From assembly GCF_025398275.1 (NCBI RefSeq), contig NZ_JAODOR010000002.1:62001-126000 (forward strand): DNA of 64,000 nt, read 5' to 3'. The notes beneath the pieces were generated by a model, which saw nothing but the letters and a program-made list of their open reading frames with translations, made no database searches and had not been told where the DNA came from. The DNA is from Microbacterium memoriense. Its GTDB lineage: Bacteria > Actinomycetota > Actinomycetes > Actinomycetales > Microbacteriaceae. Position 1 is the first letter of the stretch, and each line of letters starts with the position of its first letter. Made by a program: the position numbers and the translations under genes. Positions 1 through 8,055 of this stretch are shown here, piece after piece.

Positions 1-640
1 CGGTCGTGTACTCGTCGAGGTATCCGTGGTCGACGCGACGCCGCAGCCGCGACTCATCGACATCGACGATGAGCACCGCGCCACCGTTCATCGTGACCGC
101 GAGCGGTTGCGCCCCGCCCATGCCCCCGGCGCCCGCCGTGAGGGTGAGCGTGCCGGAAAGGTCCTCGCGGTCGAGCGAGCGCGCGACCGCGGCAAACGTC
201 TCGTACGTGCCCTGGAGGATCCCCTGCGTGCCGATGTAGATCCACGATCCGGCCGTCATCTGCCCGTACATCGTGAGGCCGAGCTCTTCGAGTCGCCGGA
301 ACTCGGGCCACGTCGCCCAATCCCCGACGAGGTTCGAGTTCGCGATCAGCACGCGCGGCGCCCACTCGTGCGTGCGGAAGACGCCGACCGGCTTGCCGGA
401 TTGCACGAGGAGGGTCTCGTCCGGCTCGAGTTCGTCGAGCGTGCGGATGATCGCGTCGTACGCCGCCCAGTTGCGGGCAGCTTTCCCCGTGCCGCCGTAC
501 ACGACGAGGTCTTCGGGATGCTCGGCGACATCGGGGTCGAGGTTGTTCATCAGCATGCGTTTGGCGGCCTCGGCGCCCCAGCTCTTCGCGGTGCGCTCGG
601 GTCCGCGCGGGGCCCGGATCGGCTGTCGAGGTGCGGTCAT
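1..640 (-). CDS. hutU: Urocanate hydratase HutU, N-terminal part (runs off the left edge)
   Basis: Urocanase converts urocanate to imidazolonepropionate, the second step of histidine breakdown, in the cytoplasm with tightly bound NAD. About 213 N-terminal residues are present and the gene is open at base 1. Visible family hallmarks are [13 protein letters not shown] near residue 47, [12 protein letters not shown], the NSNLVGDW stretch, and the glycine-rich [15 protein letters not shown]-binding segment near residue 168. The ATG overlaps the hutH stop as ATGA, so the two are translationally coupled with hutH first. The identification is secure; nothing can be said about the C-terminal half. 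Confidence 0.96.
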   Translation of the reverse strand, partial: MTAPRQPIRAPRGPERTAKSWGAEAAKRMLMNNLDPDVAEHPEDLVVYGGTGKAARNWAAYDAIIRTLDELEPDETLLVQSGKPVGVFRTHEWAPRVLIANSNLVGDWATWPEFRRLEELGLTMYGQMTAGSWIYIGTQGILQGTYETFAAVARSLDREDLSGTLTLTAGAGGMGGAQPLAVTMNGGAVLIVDVDESRLRRRVDHGYLDEYTT

Positions 641-2193
641 GACGGGTCCTCCGAGGAGATCTGGGCGGTGGCGGCTGCCGCGATGGCGCCCGAGAGGACG
701 AGCGCCGTGGCCGCTTCGATGTCGGGCGAGACGAAACGATCCGGACCGGGCCCGGCGACCACGACCCGCAGGACATCCCGCGTAGCACCGGTGGCGGCTC
801 CGGGCTGCAGCGGGGCACGAAGGTCGAGGGCACGGCATCCGGTGACGAGTTCGATCGCCAGCACACGGGCGAGTCCGTCGATCCCGCGGCGGAGCTTGCG
901 CGCGGCTGCCCACCCCATCGAGACGTGGTCTTCCTGCATCGCTGAAGACGGGATCGAATCGACCGATGCGGGCACGGCCAGGCGCTTGAGTTCCGAGACG
1001 ATGCCTGCCGCGGCATATTGGGCGATCATGAGTCCCGAGTCGACGCCCACTTCGTCGGCGAGGAACGGGGGGAGCCCGTGGCTGCGCGCAGGATCGAGGG
1101 CGCGGTCGGTGCGGCGCTCGGCGATCGAGGCGAGATCGGCGACGGCGATCGCGAGGAAGTCGAGGACGTACGCGACCGGTGCGCCGTGGAAGTTGCCGTT
1201 GGACTCCACCCGGCCGTCCGCCGTGATCACGGGGTTGTCGACGGATGCCGCGAGCTCCCGCGTCGCGATCATGCGGGCGTGCTGGGCAGTGTCCCGCGCG
1301 GCCCCGTGCACCTGGGGTGAGCAGCGCAGCGAGTAGGCGTCCTGCACGCGGGTGCAGACGGCCGGGTCGCGGTGACTCGCGACGATCGGGGATCCGGCGA
1401 GGAACGCCCGGAGGTTCGCTGCTGACGCGGCTTGTCCCGCCTGAGGTCGCAGCGCCATGAGATCGTCGGCGAACACCGCGTCGGTGCCGAGTTGACTCTC
1501 GATCGAGATCGCGGCGGTCAGGTCGGCGGTCGTGAGGAGCGTATCGAGATCGTGGAGGGCCAGCGCGAGCATGCCCAGCATCCCGTCGGTGCCGTTGATG
1601 AGTGCGAGTCCCTCCTTTTCCTCGAGCACGAGCGGCGCGATGCCGGCCGCGGCGAGGGCGGCGGCGGCATCCATCTCGTCATCGCCCTCACCCTCGCCGC
1701 GCACCGTGCCCTCCCCCATCGCGGCGAGCGCGACGTGGGCGAGCGGCGCGAGATCGCCCGAGCATCCGAGCGATCCGTATTCGCGCACGATCGGGGTGAT
1801 CCCGGCGTTGAGCATCGCGGCATAGGTCTCCACGACGACGGGTCGGACTCCGGTGCGCCCCGAGGCCAGGGTCTGCAGGCGCAGAGCCATGAGCGCGCGG
1901 ATCACTTCGCGCTCGACCTCGGCGCCGGTGCCCGCCGCGTGCGAGCGGATGAGGCTCGCCTGCAGCTGGCGGCGGCGTTCGGGGGCGATGAACGTCGTCG
2001 CCAACGCACCGAATCCGGTCGAGATTCCGTAGTGCGGATCGGGGTCGTCGGCCAGCTGCTCGACGAGCGCACGCGCCGCGGCGACCCGCACGATCGCGGC
2101 GGGATCGATCTCGACCGGCGCTCCCTCGCGGGCGACGGCGACGAGCTCGTCGATCGTGAGCGGGTGCGCGCCGAGGGTGACAGGGGTGGGCAT
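637..2193 (-). CDS. hutH: Histidine ammonia-lyase HutH
   Basis: This 518-residue enzyme deaminates L-histidine to trans-urocanate, the first step of the hut pathway. Family motifs are the N-terminal YGISTGFG and the MIO signature [14 protein letters not shown] around residues 138-151. The MIO tripeptide is Cys-Ser-Gly rather than the usual Ala-Ser-Gly; the family signature tolerates Cys there. The ATG at 2193 (MPTPVTLG) is preferred. A longer GTG start exists at 2265 but would cover the divergent promoter and overlap the iclR gene. It is transcribed away from an IclR-type gene that probably regulates it, and hutU follows with an ATGA overlap. Confidence 0.96.
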   Translation of the reverse strand: MPTPVTLGAHPLTIDELVAVAREGAPVEIDPAAIVRVAAARALVEQLADDPDPHYGISTGFGALATTFIAPERRRQLQASLIRSHAAGTGAEVEREVIRALMALRLQTLASGRTGVRPVVVETYAAMLNAGITPIVREYGSLGCSGDLAPLAHVALAAMGEGTVRGEGEGDDEMDAAAALAAAGIAPLVLEEKEGLALINGTDGMLGMLALALHDLDTLLTTADLTAAISIESQLGTDAVFADDLMALRPQAGQAASAANLRAFLAGSPIVASHRDPAVCTRVQDAYSLRCSPQVHGAARDTAQHARMIATRELAASVDNPVITADGRVESNGNFHGAPVAYVLDFLAIAVADLASIAERRTDRALDPARSHGLPPFLADEVGVDSGLMIAQYAAAGIVSELKRLAVPASVDSIPSSAMQEDHVSMGWAAARKLRRGIDGLARVLAIELVTGCRALDLRAPLQPGAATGATRDVLRVVVAGPGPDRFVSPDIEAATALVLSGAIAAAATAQISSEDPS

Positions 2194-2201
2194 GGTCTGA
2201 T

Positions 2202-2265
2202 TCCACTCCGAGTGGATGCCGGATGCCACCGGCTCGTGCGATCCTGTGTCTGTGATCCCAGACAC
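2202..2265. promoter_or_regulatory. Two palindromes between hutH and the iclR-type gene
   Basis: Two perfect inverted repeats lie between the divergent genes: TCCACT-CCG-AGTGGA at 2202-2216 and GTGTCTG-TGATCC-CAGACAC at 2246-2265. They sit where a repressor of both genes would bind. The second overlaps the GTG at 2252, so if it is an operator the regulator may start at GTG 2273. That these are operators is inference. Confidence 0.5.
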
Positions 2266-3019
2266 CGCGCAAGTGCCTGCCGCCGACCAAACCCTGCGCG
2301 TGCTCTCGTTCCTGGCGCGGCAACGCGGTCCGGTTGCCGCACGGACGATAGCCGATTCGCTCGAGATCCCGCGATCGAGCCTGTATCACCTGCTGGCCGC
2401 GATGGCCGCGCACGGGTTCGTCGTGCACCTGGAATCGGAGCGTCGGTGGGGACTCGGCGCCGCCGCTTTCGAGCTCGCGGGCGGTTATGCGCGCCAGCAA
2501 CCACTCGCCCGGCTCGGCCGTCCGCTTGTCGCGTCTCTCGCCGATCATGCTGGAGAGAACGCCCATCTTGCCGTGATGATCGGGCGTGATGTGCTCTACA
2601 TCGTCGAGGAGAGGGCGCCCCGCCGGCCGGCGCTCGTGACCGACGTCGGAGTCCGGCTTCCGGCGCATCTGACCGCGACCGGCCGTGCCATGCTCGCTCT
2701 CCTCCCCCGGGAGCAAGTACGCGCGCTCTACCCGGACGCGGCCGCGTTCGCCGACCGCACGGGCCGAGGGCCGCGTCGCCCCGGCGAGTTGCGCGAGGTG
2801 CTCCGCGCCGTGCGCGCGGAAGGGCTCGCCACCGAGGACGGCGAGGTCACGCTGGGGCTGCGTTCGGTCGCGGTCGCGGTCCGAGACCACACCGGATGGC
2901 CGGCGGCGGCGCTCGCGGTGACGTGGCCGGAGGACAGCGGGCGTGACGGCGCCGAGGTGGCGCTGCTCGTGGGAGACGCGGCGGCCGACCTCACGCGACG
3001 CCTGTACGGCGCCCAGTGA
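2252..3019 (+). CDS. IclR-family transcriptional regulator of the hut genes
   Basis: A 255-residue IclR-type protein has an N-terminal winged helix (TLRVLSFLARQ to PRSSLYHLLAAMAAHGFV) and a C-terminal ligand-binding domain containing LVTDVGVRLPAHLTATGRAMLA, which is characteristic of the family. The GTG at 2252 gives a typical N-terminus (VIPDTAQVPAADQTL). ATG 2216 and GTG 2273 are in-frame alternatives, and no start has a good Shine-Dalgarno. The divergent position 58 bases from hutH suggests it senses histidine or urocanate and controls hutHU; this is inferred from context. Confidence 0.85.
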   Translation: MIPDTAQVPAADQTLRVLSFLARQRGPVAARTIADSLEIPRSSLYHLLAAMAAHGFVVHLESERRWGLGAAAFELAGGYARQQPLARLGRPLVASLADHAGENAHLAVMIGRDVLYIVEERAPRRPALVTDVGVRLPAHLTATGRAMLALLPREQVRALYPDAAAFADRTGRGPRRPGELREVLRAVRAEGLATEDGEVTLGLRSVAVAVRDHTGWPAAALAVTWPEDSGRDGAEVALLVGDAAADLTRRLYGAQ

Positions 3020-3032
3020 CCGTGAGGTGACC

Positions 3033-3512
3033 TCAGTCGACCTTCGCAACCGTGCCCGCTGTGAGCCGAACCAGTTCGTCATAGCTGAGCGGGAACACCG
3101 TGTGGGGCGTGCCGCCGGCCGCCCAGATCTCGGAGAACTCGGCAAGCGCCTCGTCGACGATCGTCGGAAGCCGCGCGGGGTGTCCGGTGGGGGCGACCCC
3201 ACCGATCGCCTGTCCGGTCGCTTCGCGCACCTGTTCGGCCGTGGCCCGCTGGATCTTCCCGCGCCCGAGTCTCGCCGCGAGCGCCGCGGTGTCGACTCGG
3301 TGCGCCCCGCTCGTCATGACGAGCAGCGCCTCGCCGTCGGACCAGAACACCAGGCTGTTGGCGATTGCCCCGACCTCCACTCCGAGAGCTTCGGCCGCGA
3401 GCACGGCGGTGGCGGCGGCATCGGGAAGGACGATGATCTCTCCGGCGATACCCGCGGCGCGCAGCGCGTCGTGGACCAGCCGACTGCGGGTGGGGAGGTT
3501 CTCGGCACTCAT
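3033..3512 (-). CDS. YbaK/EbsC-type aminoacyl-tRNA deacylase
   Basis: A 159-residue cytoplasmic protein of the YbaK/ProX-like family, which hydrolyses mischarged aminoacyl-tRNAs such as Cys- or Ala-tRNA(Pro). Family features are the conserved lysine region LGRGKIQRATAEQV, the GGVAPTGHP motif (family G-x-x-P-x-G) and the C-terminal FPLSYDELVRLT. It is convergent with the iclR-type gene, with 13 bases between the stops. The ATG at 3512 follows no close Shine-Dalgarno; AGGAGG lies about 19 bases upstream. The family is clear but tRNA specificity cannot be read from sequence. Confidence 0.88.
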   Translation of the reverse strand: MSAENLPTRSRLVHDALRAAGIAGEIIVLPDAAATAVLAAEALGVEVGAIANSLVFWSDGEALLVMTSGAHRVDTAALAARLGRGKIQRATAEQVREATGQAIGGVAPTGHPARLPTIVDEALAEFSEIWAAGGTPHTVFPLSYDELVRLTAGTVAKVD

Positions 3513-3553
3513 GGCGTCGAGCCTATCCAGCCCTCCTACCGGGCACGGTCCAC

Positions 3554-3638
3554 GTTCCGCCGACAGGAGAATTCGTCCCCGAGCCGCCTCTGGAGCCGTC
3601 GCGGCGGCATCTGGGGCGAAAAGTCCTGTAGGCGGAAC
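3554..3638. repeat. Long imperfect hairpin repeat, copy A
   Basis: The ends form a 15-base inverted repeat with one mismatch: GTTCCGCCGACAGGA at 3554-3568 and TCCTGTAGGCGGAAC at 3624-3638. Pairing continues imperfectly inward. The left arm shares ACAGGAGAATT with a second element at 4713-4780. It lies between two minus-strand genes and could act as a terminator, a REP-like element or a mini-transposon remnant. Confidence 0.6.
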
Positions 3639-3673
3639 AGCCAGCGGCGTGCGCCGGCCGGCGCCGGGACCCG

Positions 3674-4474
3674 TCAGGCCAGCACCGTGGAGCGCAGGGC
3701 GAGCAGACCGCGCAACGCCGCGACGACCGATTCCGCGTGCCAGAAGATGTCCTCGGCAATCGGCCGATAGGTCGCGAACCCGAGCGCCGCCGCCGCCTGG
3801 TCGCGGCGTCGGTCCTCTCGTTGCTGCTCCCAACTCGCGTGATGAGCCTTGCTGTCGCATTCGACGATCAGCCAGCCATCGACGACGAAGTCGACCCTTC
3901 CGACGGTGACGATGACCACCTGCAGGGCGAACGCGCACCCGAGGGTCCTCAGGATCAGCCGCATGAAGGTCTCTGCTCCCGACTCGGCACGCGCGTCGAA
4001 CAGCCGACGCACGATGCGCAGGCGACGGGGAAGCGACCCCAGCACCACGTGGAGCTGATCTGCGTCGATGAGCCCGAGGTGCAGCGCGGAGTCCAGCGTC
4101 GCGATCGCGGCACGCACGGGTTGGCACACCATGGCTTGCACCAGCGCGTCGACGATTGCGACGCTGGCCCACCCGTCCGCGGACGTCAGAGTCCAGTGTC
4201 TACGGACACCGGAATGAGTAGCAGGAAGGCGCGAACTGGTCTTGGGCACCGCGATGTGCAGCGCGGAGTGATCCAGCACGAACACGCCCCACCGGATGAG
4301 CTCCGATACGCACGCGAGCCGGCCACCCGCGGCGACCGCGCGGCGGCAGGACTCGTCGACGTCCGCACGCAGGTAGGCATTCTTCCAGGGACGGACGAGT
4401 TGCCCCGCCTGCACGGCGTCCGCGATGTCACGAGATGTCATCCCCTGCGCCCGGAGCTCGGCCCGCGTCACCAC
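3674..4474 (-). CDS. DUF559/Vsr-fold nuclease-like protein with AbiEi-like N-terminal domain
   Basis: A protein of about 266 residues. The N-terminus (TRAELRAQGMTSRDIADAVQ and RPWKNAYLRAD) resembles the winged-helix AbiEi antitoxin domain found in many actinobacterial proteins. The C-terminus has DUF559 hallmarks: VDFVVDGWLIVECDSKAHH, then ED-RRDQAAAALGFATYRP, the arrangement of a Vsr-like PD-(D/E)XK fold with acidic residues followed by a conserved arginine-rich helix. Such proteins are common in Microbacteriaceae and their role is unproven. The start is uncertain: GTG 4474 is used, but the frame is open upstream and no ATG with a Shine-Dalgarno is present. Repeat elements flank it on both sides. 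Confidence 0.7.
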   Translation of the reverse strand: MVTRAELRAQGMTSRDIADAVQAGQLVRPWKNAYLRADVDESCRRAVAAGGRLACVSELIRWGVFVLDHSALHIAVPKTSSRLPATHSGVRRHWTLTSADGWASVAIVDALVQAMVCQPVRAAIATLDSALHLGLIDADQLHVVLGSLPRRLRIVRRLFDARAESGAETFMRLILRTLGCAFALQVVIVTVGRVDFVVDGWLIVECDSKAHHASWEQQREDRRRDQAAAALGFATYRPIAEDIFWHAESVVAALRGLLALRSTVLA

Positions 4475-4712
4475 CGGCCATTGTCCGGGAAGGGAATCCC
4501 TCCGCCTCCGACGCCGGGCGATGTACGCCGACGCGATGGGGCGACTCTCGCGACAGAGCGGAAGACGGTGCGACATCTGACCACGATCGCCCGCGGGACC
4601 ATCCCGAAGACCCCGGAAGCCCCCATCTGTGGATCGTTGAGCCGAATACGGACCTGGGGAGGAGACTCCGGGCGCTCGCCCCCTCCCCTCGCTACCCGCC
4701 CGCGTGACGTCC

Positions 4713-4780
4713 ACAGGAGAATTGGTCGGTCCCCCGGAGAAATCCGCGTTCCAGGACCCCCTCGGCACAGAATCTCCTGT
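4713..4780. repeat. Inverted-repeat element, copy B
   Basis: Terminal arms ACAGGAGA (4713-4720) and TCTCCTGT (4773-4780) enclose about 50 bases including CCCCCGGAGAAATCCGCGTTCCAGGACCCCC-type sequence. The left end matches copy A (ACAGGAGAATT). Two elements of one family within 1.2 kb, both intergenic, suggest a dispersed non-coding repeat. Confidence 0.55.
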
Positions 4781-4781
4781 T

Positions 4782-4829
4782 GCCCGCACGCCCGCAACAC
4801 GCCCGCACGCCCGCAACCGGCCCGCACGG
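4782..4829 (+). repeat. 19-base tandem repeat, about 2.5 units
   Basis: The unit is GCCCGCACGCCCGCAACAC at 4782-4800, repeated at 4801-4819 with the last two bases changed and followed by a 10-base partial unit. It lies immediately after repeat copy B. Confidence 0.75.
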
Positions 4830-4952
4830 CTTCTGCCGGCAACGACCCCGCCGACCCACCCACTGGCCGAGACGAGGCACAATGGAAGGGAGTACCGCAA
4901 CGCCGCGGTGCCCACAGAGCACAGCCCACAAGGCCAGCCGAAAGAGGATGCG

Positions 4953-6026
4953 ATGACGCACACCATGCCCCTGCCCGATTTCTCCCACGAGCGCGTGGAG
5001 GTGATCACGGGCCGCCGCAGCGGACTGGTGATCATCGTCGCGGTGCACTCGTCGGCCCTCGGTCCCGCTCTCGGCGGGGCGCGCCTGTGGACCTATCCGC
5101 ACTGGACCGACGCCCTCGGCGATGCCCTGCGTTTGTCGGCCGCGATGACGCTGAAAAATGCGGCGGCAGGTCTGGATGCCGGCGGAGGCAAGTCCGTGAT
5201 CTGTCTGCCGCCCGGCACGACGCTCGACCCCGAGCGTCGGCGCGCGGCCTACCTCGATCTGGGAGACGCGGTCGAGTCGCTCGGCGGGCTGTACCGTACC
5301 GCGGAGGATGTCGGCTCGACGACGCAGGACATGCTGGTCGTCAGCGAACGCACCGATCACGTCGTCGGACTCCCCGATACGGTGGGCGGTTCGGGAGAAC
5401 CGGCCGGGCCCACGAGCCTCGGCGTCTACGAGTCGCTCCGCGCGACACTCGAACGCCTCACCGGATCACCAGACGTCGCCGGGAGGTCCTTCACGATCTC
5501 GGGTCTCGGTCAGGTCGGCAGCCGCCTCGCCGTGCGACTGAGCGCCGAGGGCGCCCGACTCACGGTCACCGACATCAATCCGGCCGCGCGCTCCCTCGCG
5601 GCTGATCTCGGCGCGGAATGGGCCGAACCCGGTGCCGAGCACCTGCTCCCAGCCGACGTCTTCGTGCCGGCCGGGATCGGCGGGATCCTCACCGACGAGG
5701 TCATCGACAGCCTCGGCGCACGCGCCGTGTGCGGCCCGGCGAACAACCCGCTCGCCCACCGATCCGGCGCCGACCGGCTCGCCGCGCGCGGCATCGTGTA
5801 CGCACCCGACTTCGTGGTGAACGCCGGCGGCGTCGTCTATCTCGACGGCGAAGCCCGCCACGAGCGCACGCGGGCAGAAACGATGGATCGGGTCGCGGCG
5901 ATCGGCGACACCGTGCGCCGCGTGTTCGCGGACGCGGATGCCCGTGGGGTCACCCCGCTCGCGGCTGCGGAGGCACTGGCCGCAGAGCGACTGGAGGCGG
6001 CCACACGGCAACCCGTGCCGGCGTGA
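4953..6026 (+). CDS. Leucine/valine/phenylalanine-type amino-acid dehydrogenase
   Basis: A 357-residue member of the Glu/Leu/Phe/Val dehydrogenase family, which reversibly deaminates branched-chain or aromatic amino acids to 2-oxo acids with NAD. The substrate domain has GGARLW near residues 41-46 and both catalytic lysines in LKNAAAGLDAGGGKS (K68 and K80, numbering identical to leucine dehydrogenase). The Rossmann domain has SGLGQVGSRLA, and the substrate segment CGPANNPL and DFVVNAGGV follow. The length fits leucine/valine dehydrogenases rather than the longer glutamate enzymes. The ATG at 4953 has AAAGAGGA upstream. Exact substrate preference is not determinable. Confidence 0.93.
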   Translation: MTHTMPLPDFSHERVEVITGRRSGLVIIVAVHSSALGPALGGARLWTYPHWTDALGDALRLSAAMTLKNAAAGLDAGGGKSVICLPPGTTLDPERRRAAYLDLGDAVESLGGLYRTAEDVGSTTQDMLVVSERTDHVVGLPDTVGGSGEPAGPTSLGVYESLRATLERLTGSPDVAGRSFTISGLGQVGSRLAVRLSAEGARLTVTDINPAARSLAADLGAEWAEPGAEHLLPADVFVPAGIGGILTDEVIDSLGARAVCGPANNPLAHRSGADRLAARGIVYAPDFVVNAGGVVYLDGEARHERTRAETMDRVAAIGDTVRRVFADADARGVTPLAAAEALAAERLEAATRQPVPA

Positions 6027-6217
6027 CCGTCTGAGCGTACGATCCGACCGCCCGCGCGCGTTACCGTGGACCCGTAGGTACACAGTGGGCGCGGCCTTGT
6101 CGTCGCGGACCAGGCAGCGCCGCGCACCCTCGTCTGCGAGATGCTCCGCGCGCGGTGAGACCGTCGATGCGGCCGACGCGACGCGGATCTCCGCCGAGTT
6201 CGAATCACGGCACCGTT

Positions 6218-6257
6218 AACGCAGAAACGCCCCCGCAAGCGGGGGCATTTCTGCGTT
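6218..6257 (-). terminator. Strong hairpin at the 3' end of tRNA-Ala
   Basis: A 19-base stem with a two-base loop: AACGCAGAAA-CGCCCCCGC at left and GCGGGGGCATTTCTGCGTT at right, with one mispaired position. It begins at the last base of the tRNA CCA end on the minus strand, so it probably terminates the sepX-tRNA transcript. It could also stop plus-strand readthrough from the dehydrogenase gene. Confidence 0.8.
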
Positions 6258-6332
6258 GGTGGACCTAAGGAGATTCGAACTCCTGACCTCCTCGATGCGA
6301 ACGAGGCGCGCTACCAACTGCGCCATAGGCCC
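6257..6332 (-). tRNA. tRNA-Ala, anticodon CGC
   Basis: The 76-base minus-strand sequence folds as a complete tRNA. The acceptor arm GGGCCTA pairs with TAGGTCC including G3:U70, the alanine identity element. The anticodon stem-loop CCTCG-TTCGCAT-CGAGG has anticodon CGC, reading GCG. The T arm contains GTTCGAATC. A 3' CCA is encoded. It lies 49 bases downstream of the sepX-like gene on the same strand and is followed directly by a strong hairpin. Confidence 0.96.
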
Positions 6333-6381
6333 GTGAACCTCCGTCAGGCTATCACGCCGCCGCGGGCTACCTGAACTCGGC

Positions 6382-7302
6382 TCACTGGCCGGAGGCGCGG
6401 CGCTCGAGGAGCTGCCGGACGTGTGCTTCGATCGCGTCGTCTCCGGCGGCAGCGCCCCCGGCGAACTCGTCGATGCGTGCCGCGCGCGCGGCTTCCAGAG
6501 ACGTGGGGCGAGCGCGTTCCGCGCGGGCACGCATTGCTTCGTCGACCGCGGCGCGACGGAGGGCCTCGCGCGCTTCTGCTTGGTCGAGGACAGCGGCGGC
6601 GCGTGATCCAGCGGACGCTGTCAGCGGCCGCGGAAGCTCCCGAGGTGTCCATGCGACGCGGTCAGACGACAGCGAGACGTCTTGCACATCGCCGGCGAGT
6701 CGCGGCGCCATCGCGACGGTCTCGCGCTGCACCGAGCGGCGCTGCACGGTCGCCATGCGCTGCAGCATGAGCACGGATGCACCGGCGACAGCGACGGCCG
6801 ACCACAGCAGAAGCTGCGACCCGGTGAAGATCAGATCGATCGCGCCCCAGACCGCCAGTGCGACGGCGACCAGCCCGACGGCGGTGGCACCGAGGCGCGC
6901 GCGGCGACGCGCGCGAGCTCGACGGACAGCGGGAACGGCTGACGCAGCGGCGGCTTCGGCGGCAGCGCGCTCGCGGGCGAGGGCGGCATCCATCCGTGCC
7001 TGGGCACGTTCGACGGCCAGCTCCGCTTTCGCGTTCTCGAGCTGTGCGTGCTCGCGTTCGGACTGCACGCGGCGAGCGAGCCGCTGTTGCGCCAGCGCCG
7101 TGCGCGCGTTGAGTTCGAGTTGCACTTCACGGGGCGTTTCGCTCGTTTCGGCGAGCACGCGAAGCGCCTGGCTCAGGCGGACGGCGTTGCGTTCGGCGGC
7201 GTTGTACTGATGCCTGCCGTGCCACGACGGCAGCAGATAGACGAGCCACAGCACGACCGCGACGAGGACGACCACGCCGCCTCCGAGAACCTGCCCACCC
7301 AT
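6382..7302 (-). CDS. SepX/GlpR-like divisome membrane protein
   Basis: A 306-residue protein with an N-terminal membrane segment (residues about 5-24, VVVLVAVVLWLVYLLPSWHG), then HQYNAAERNAVRLSQALRVLAE, a long Ala/Arg/Glu-rich coiled coil (about 50-120), two further membrane segments (about 130-150 and 157-172) and a basic C-terminal tail. The first segment and NAVRLSQALRVLA region match the actinobacterial family containing Rv0996, Streptomyces SepX and corynebacterial GlpR, which recruit or stabilise FtsZ-associated machinery. In those genomes it follows galU, glp (moeA-like) and rimJ; here glp is absent between galU and rimJ. Family assignment rests on sequence plus synteny; the role is inferred. 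Confidence 0.75.
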   Translation of the reverse strand: MGGQVLGGGVVVLVAVVLWLVYLLPSWHGRHQYNAAERNAVRLSQALRVLAETSETPREVQLELNARTALAQQRLARRVQSEREHAQLENAKAELAVERAQARMDAALARERAAAEAAAASAVPAVRRARARRRARLGATAVGLVAVALAVWGAIDLIFTGSQLLLWSAVAVAGASVLMLQRMATVQRRSVQRETVAMAPRLAGDVQDVSLSSDRVAWTPRELPRPLTASAGSRAAAVLDQAEAREALRRAAVDEAMRARAERARPTSLEAARAARIDEFAGGAAAGDDAIEAHVRQLLERRASGQ

Positions 7303-7400
7303 GGGGACCACGCTAGGTCCCGACGCCCGCGAGACCCGGTCATCCGACCGCGTGTCTGAAGTTCGACTCGAGGTTGAAGGTCGCGGACAGCGGCGTGAGG

Positions 7401-8030
7401 TCAGATCGGCAGGCGATCCGCCGGCGGGATGGCGGCAGCATCCGCGGGAACGCGCCCGGAGATCCACCGCTCCAGCACTCCCTCGGGGACGTCCTCCCGC
7501 ACGAGGGCGAACACATAGTGGTCGCGCCAGTCCCCCGCGATGTGGATGAACCGTCGCCGCAGACCTTCGTAGCGGAAGCCGAGCTTTTCGACGACACGCA
7601 GGCTCGCGACGTTCTCGGGACGGATGCAGATCTCCATCCGGTGCAGCCGCATTTCGCGGAAGCACAGGTCGGTGGCCAGCGCCACACTGGTGGGCGTGAT
7701 GTCCAGTCCGGCGAACCGCTCGCTCACCCAGTAGCCGATCGTCGCCGAGGCCAAAGAGCCGCGCGCGATCCCCCAGACGTTCAGCTGGCCGGCGATGTCA
7801 CCGTTGTACTCCATGACGAGCGGGATCCCCCCGCCGTCGCGGTACTGCTGCAGCAGACGGCGAATGCCGGAGCGCATGTCGAACGAGACCGGCCCGTCCG
7901 GGCTCGTGGCCTCCCACGGGCGCAACCATCCGCGGTTGCTGAGCAACTCGTTCTGGATGACCCGCGCATCGCGTTGCTTGACCAGTCGGATCGAGATCGG
8001 CCCGTGCTGCCGAGGTACCGTCAGGTCCAC
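7401..8030 (-). CDS. rimJ: RimJ-type GNAT N-acetyltransferase
   Basis: A 209-residue GNAT enzyme of the RimJ/RimL group, which acetylate N-termini or amino groups using acetyl-CoA. It shows IGYWVSERFAGLDI (beta4 and the acetyl-CoA loop region), then LHRMEICIRPENVASLRVVEKLGFRYEGLRRRFIHIAGDWRDHYVFAL, the standard RimJ C-terminal pattern with the N-x-x-S-x-x-V-x-E-K-x-G-F motif. It sits 25 bases after galU and 98 bases before the sepX-like gene on the same strand, so the three likely form an operon. In Mycobacterium the equivalent gene (Rv0995) has the same neighbours. The protein acetylated is unknown. Confidence 0.88.
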   Translation of the reverse strand: MDLTVPRQHGPISIRLVKQRDARVIQNELLSNRGWLRPWEATSPDGPVSFDMRSGIRRLLQQYRDGGGIPLVMEYNGDIAGQLNVWGIARGSLASATIGYWVSERFAGLDITPTSVALATDLCFREMRLHRMEICIRPENVASLRVVEKLGFRYEGLRRRFIHIAGDWRDHYVFALVREDVPEGVLERWISGRVPADAAAIPPADRLPI

Positions 8031-8055
8031 GGTCTTCCCCCTCGGCGAGGCGACG

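Larger units (their letters stand above)
4475..4952. other. Intergenic region with repeats upstream of the amino-acid dehydrogenase
   Basis: No convincing gene is seen. The stretch holds the second copy of the inverted-repeat element, a 19-base tandem repeat, and the leader and Shine-Dalgarno (AAAGAGGA) of the following gene. Possible extra N-terminal codons of the DUF559 protein lie at its left end. Confidence 0.6.

Noticed and set aside
2194-2265. Extended HutH start at GTG 2265
   Set aside because: It would overlap the divergent promoter and both palindromes; the ATG at 2193 gives a normal family N-terminus.
5938-6219. Plus-strand frame of 93 codons across the end of the dehydrogenase gene
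   Set aside because: It overlaps the dehydrogenase in another frame, has Arg/Pro-rich shadow composition and no ribosome-binding site.
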